DNA of 64,000 bases from Ruminococcus flavefaciens ND2009. GTDB lineage: Bacteria; Bacillota; Clostridia; Oscillospirales; Ruminococcaceae. Below, one piece after another: positions 62,088 through 64,000 of this stretch. The stretch spans positions 25,058-89,057 of the forward strand of contig NZ_JHXI01000018.1 in assembly GCF_000621785.1 (NCBI RefSeq). The letters are read 5' to 3'. Under the pieces are notes generated by a model. The model searched no databases. It was not told where the DNA came from and saw only the letters and a program-made list of their open reading frames with translations. Every line of letters begins with the position of its first letter. Position 1 is the first letter of the stretch. Made by a program: the position numbers and the translations under genes.

Positions 62088-63082
62088 TGTGGGACTTCAT
62101 ACAGGACGAAGTATTCGGCATGAAATGGCTGAACAGGCTTATCGGCTCTTTGCTGAACGCCTGCGGGCTTGATACTGAAAGCAAGCTGGGCGGTAGTCTG
62201 CAATTCTTCATCTATGATACGATAAAAATCATGGTGCTGCTTGGTTTTCTGATTTTCGTGATAACCTATATACAGAGTTATTTCCCGCCTGAAAAAACGA
62301 AGAAGATACTCGGCAGGTTTCACGGTATTGGTGCCAACTGCATTGCCGCTCTGCTCGGAACTGTCACGCCTTTCTGCTCATGCTCGTCCATACCACTGTT
62401 TATGGGCTTTACAAGTGCAGGGCTTCCTCTGGGAGTGACGTTTTCATTCCTTATTTCATCGCCAATGGTTGACTTAGGCTCGCTCGTTCTGCTGATGAGT
62501 ATATTCGGCTGGAAGGTCGCTGTTATATATGTGATAGCGGGACTTGTAATTGCAGTCGCAGGCGGTACGCTTATCGAAAAATTGCACCTTGAAGATCAGG
62601 TGGAGGAGTTTATCCGAAACGGCAGGAGCATTGATACTCCGCAGAACGAGCTGACAAAGCGTGATAGAATGAAATACGCCTGGAAGCAAGTAGCTGAAAC
62701 GGCAAAGAAAGTTTTGCCCTATATCATAGTTGGAGTTGGAATCGGAGCCATTATTCACAACTGGATACCGGAGGAATGGGTAGTCAAAGTTCTCGGAACC
62801 GGCAACCCGTTCGGAGTTATCATAGCTACTATCTGCGGTATACCGATGTATGCTGACATTTTCGGCTGTATCCCCATTGCAGAAGCGCTTGTCGCAAAAG
62901 GAGCAAATCTCGGCGTAGTTATCGCTTTTTTGATGGGCGTTATCACGCTGTCACTGCCGTCAATGATAATGCTGAAAAAAGCTATCAAGCCAAAGCTGCT
63001 CGGCATTTTTATCGCTATCTGTACGGTCGGGATTATCCTCGTCGGATATTTCTTTAATCTCATTCAGGATTACATTATTTAG
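62087..63082 (+). CDS. ArsP/SO_0444-like permease
   Basis: The 331-residue membrane protein has about eight helices and the two permease motifs TPFCSCSSIPLFMGFTSAG and GIPMYADIFGCIPIAEALVA. The CSC motif matches DUF318-type permeases such as ArsP, an organoarsenical exporter, and related putative Cu/Zn exporters. With ArsR upstream and a thioredoxin-like protein downstream, arsenic or metal efflux is likely. The start appears to be GTG at 62087, one base into the previous stop. Confidence 0.88.
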   Translation: MWDFIQDEVFGMKWLNRLIGSLLNACGLDTESKLGGSLQFFIYDTIKIMVLLGFLIFVITYIQSYFPPEKTKKILGRFHGIGANCIAALLGTVTPFCSCSSIPLFMGFTSAGLPLGVTFSFLISSPMVDLGSLVLLMSIFGWKVAVIYVIAGLVIAVAGGTLIEKLHLEDQVEEFIRNGRSIDTPQNELTKRDRMKYAWKQVAETAKKVLPYIIVGVGIGAIIHNWIPEEWVVKVLGTGNPFGVIIATICGIPMYADIFGCIPIAEALVAKGANLGVVIAFLMGVITLSLPSMIMLKKAIKPKLLGIFIAICTVGIILVGYFFNLIQDYII

Positions 63083-63094
63083 GAGGAACATATT

Positions 63095-63445
63095 ATGGCA
63101 TTATTTGGTAAGAAAAAGGAAGAGAAGAAAGAGGGGGCTTCCTGTTGCTGCTGCGGTGGAGAGCAGACTATAAGCAAAACAGCATCTACTTGCTGCGGTG
63201 AACCTGTTGACGGTATCTGCTGTATCAAAGTGCTCGGTTCTGGCTGTAAAGCCTGTCATCAGCTCTACGATAACACAGTCAAGGCAGTTGAGGGAATGGG
63301 CATCGAGGTCGAGTATGTCACAGACTTGCAGAAGATAATGGAGTACGGAGCAATGTCAATGCCTGCGCTTGTGGTTAATGAGAAGCTCGTTTCCTCTGGT
63401 AAAACTCTGGATCCTGCTGAGATATTAAAGATTATAGGCAAATGA
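63095..63445 (+). CDS. Cys-rich thioredoxin-like protein
   Basis: The 116-residue protein has a Cys-rich N-terminal tail (SCCCCGGEQ..STCCGEP) and a thioredoxin-fold domain with the CxxC site GSGCKACHQLYDN and the cis-Pro MSMPALVVNEK. It belongs to the redox-active disulfide protein 2/TM0996 group that accompanies DUF318 permeases. It probably handles or reduces the transported metal or cofactor. Confidence 0.9.
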   Translation: MALFGKKKEEKKEGASCCCCGGEQTISKTASTCCGEPVDGICCIKVLGSGCKACHQLYDNTVKAVEGMGIEVEYVTDLQKIMEYGAMSMPALVVNEKLVSSGKTLDPAEILKIIGK

Positions 63446-63585
63446 CAATATTTAAGATAGCCGTTAAGCCTGTTTTTCTTGTATATTCCTGCGCTAACGG
63501 CAGTATGTAAAAGCACTGCCAGTCCAGAGAGGACACGCGCTCATATTACGCGCTTTTATACCAGATAGGTGTATTTATTTCCTGT
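63446..63585. other. short non-coding end of segment 2
   Basis: GGCAGT..ACTGCC and GCGC-type hairpins (about 63499-63558) suggest a terminator for the thioredoxin operon. No recombinase coding sequence precedes att copy C, unlike copy B. Confidence 0.5.
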
Positions 63586-63700
63586 CAGACTGCTATCGCT
63601 GACAAGAAGTAATTATAACTCATCAGAGTTGATCTGCACATACGATTAGCATTTTCACCCGTGTATACGGATAACTGATGTTAATAACGATCCCCCTGAA
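63586..63700 (+). repeat. attachment-site copy C (outer, attR) with ppdK-type 3' end
   Basis: The core CAGACTGCTATCGC (63586-63599) and the next 100 bp match copy B with few changes, reading AAIADKK-stop in the ppdK frame except for the first residue. The terminator that should follow begins (CCCCCTGAA, 63692-63700) but is interrupted. Confidence 0.88.
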
Positions 63701-63988
63701 CCTTAAGGGCGGTGCTTATATAGAAGTTTATAGGTAATTATCGGGGACAAACCTTTCTGAGGAAAGGTTCTTTCCCCGAACCCCTTTTCCAAAGACTTTA
63801 TAACTGAATTTAGCCCCAGAAGGGCGTTCCATATAAATGTGATAATCGGTAATATTACCAGGAGCGCCCTTCTGGGGCTAAATTTAATGCTAAAAGTTTT
63901 AGGAAGGGAGTTTGAGGGAGAACCCTTTTTCAAAAGGGTTTCCCTCAATATCACCCGTAAAACTTCTGTACGAGTGTCGCCCTTATGG
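63701..63988. mobile_element. 288-bp MITE-like element inserted in the terminator loop
   Basis: It lies between CCCCCTGAA (ending 63700) and TTCAGGGGG (63989-63997). Its ends are imperfect inverted repeats of about 33 bp, starting CCTTAAGGGCGGTGC and ending GTGTCGCCCTTATGG. Inside are further hairpins (AACCTTTC..GAAAGGTT; GCCCCAGAAGGGCG..CGCCCTTCTGGGGC; AACCCTTTT..AAAAGGGTT). There is no coding capacity. Confidence 0.8.
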
Positions 63989-64000
63989 TTCAGGGGGATT

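Larger units (their letters stand above)
58135..63599 (+). mobile_element. segment 2: att-flanked metal/redox module without its own recombinase
   Basis: About 5.4 kb lies between att copies B and C in direct orientation. It has eight metal- or redox-related genes and no recombinase. Such att-flanked segments (cis-mobilisable elements) can be moved by a related recombinase in tandem. Confidence 0.65.

Noticed and set aside
63703..63954. 83-residue frame on the - strand
   Set aside because: It lies wholly inside the MITE-like element and reads through its hairpins.

Overview
The window is bacterial DNA, about half G+C, from a low-G+C Gram-positive of the Oscillospiraceae/Ruminococcus type. 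The evidence is the clostridial rimP-nusA-ylxR-ylxQ-infB order, a GH94 cellobiose phosphorylase, pyruvate phosphate dikinase, lipoproteins with TTTEAAT-rich linkers, strong AGGAGG ribosome binding sites and many TTGACA-17-TATAAT promoters. Genus is inferred from gene content only.

Chromosomal backbone, 1-33077. A reverse-strand translation operon (infB cut by the left edge, ylxQ, ylxR, nusA, rimP) starts at a promoter near 4545-4573. It is followed by a membrane-anchored Ntn hydrolase, an unusual HTH-cupin-acyl-CoA synthetase fusion, two small secreted paralogues, cellobiose phosphorylase, and three tandem DUF6442-like membrane proteins with their XRE regulator. Next come a lipoprotein, the ispD-PHP-pth-mfd operon, a two-component system with an odd Trp/Pro/Gln-rich sensor, and a helical-repeat protein. 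A probable structured RNA of about 450 nt (25367-25821) ends against glmU. Two tandem esterase lipoproteins and a further lipoprotein lie upstream of glmU, and ppdK closes the section.

Integrated element 1, about 33051-58148. The 3' end of ppdK carries an attachment site, and homologous copies lie at 58135 and 63586. Between the first two is a 25 kb island. It holds a type I restriction-modification locus (half-size HsdS, a membrane-anchored dCTP-deaminase-like protein, HsdM, DUF4145, HsdS, a multi-pass membrane protein, HsdR, a YgjP-like metallopeptidase), an AAA ATPase, a SLOG/XRE divergent pair, metabolic cargo, a DUF3990 toxin-antitoxin-like pair, a HipA-like kinase, a DUF6076 protein, a winged-helix protein, an oriT-like hairpin region and a serine recombinase. 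I saw no relaxase. The recombinase gene runs through its own att site in a different frame from ppdK, and the left junction carries what looks like its displaced C-terminal tail, so integration appears to swap the recombinase C-terminus.

Segment 2, about 58135-63599. A 5.4 kb metal/redox module (MBL hydrolase, DUF134-NifX protein, split chromate transporter, ArsR, C_GCAxxG_C_C protein, ArsP-like permease, thioredoxin-like protein) lies between two att copies with no recombinase of its own, like a cis-mobilisable element. The last copy of the ppdK-type terminator is split by a 288 bp element with terminal inverted repeats.

Repeats of note are a perfect 96 bp inverted pair at 13821 and 20958, built of complementary 7-mers, with a diverged relative at 5850.
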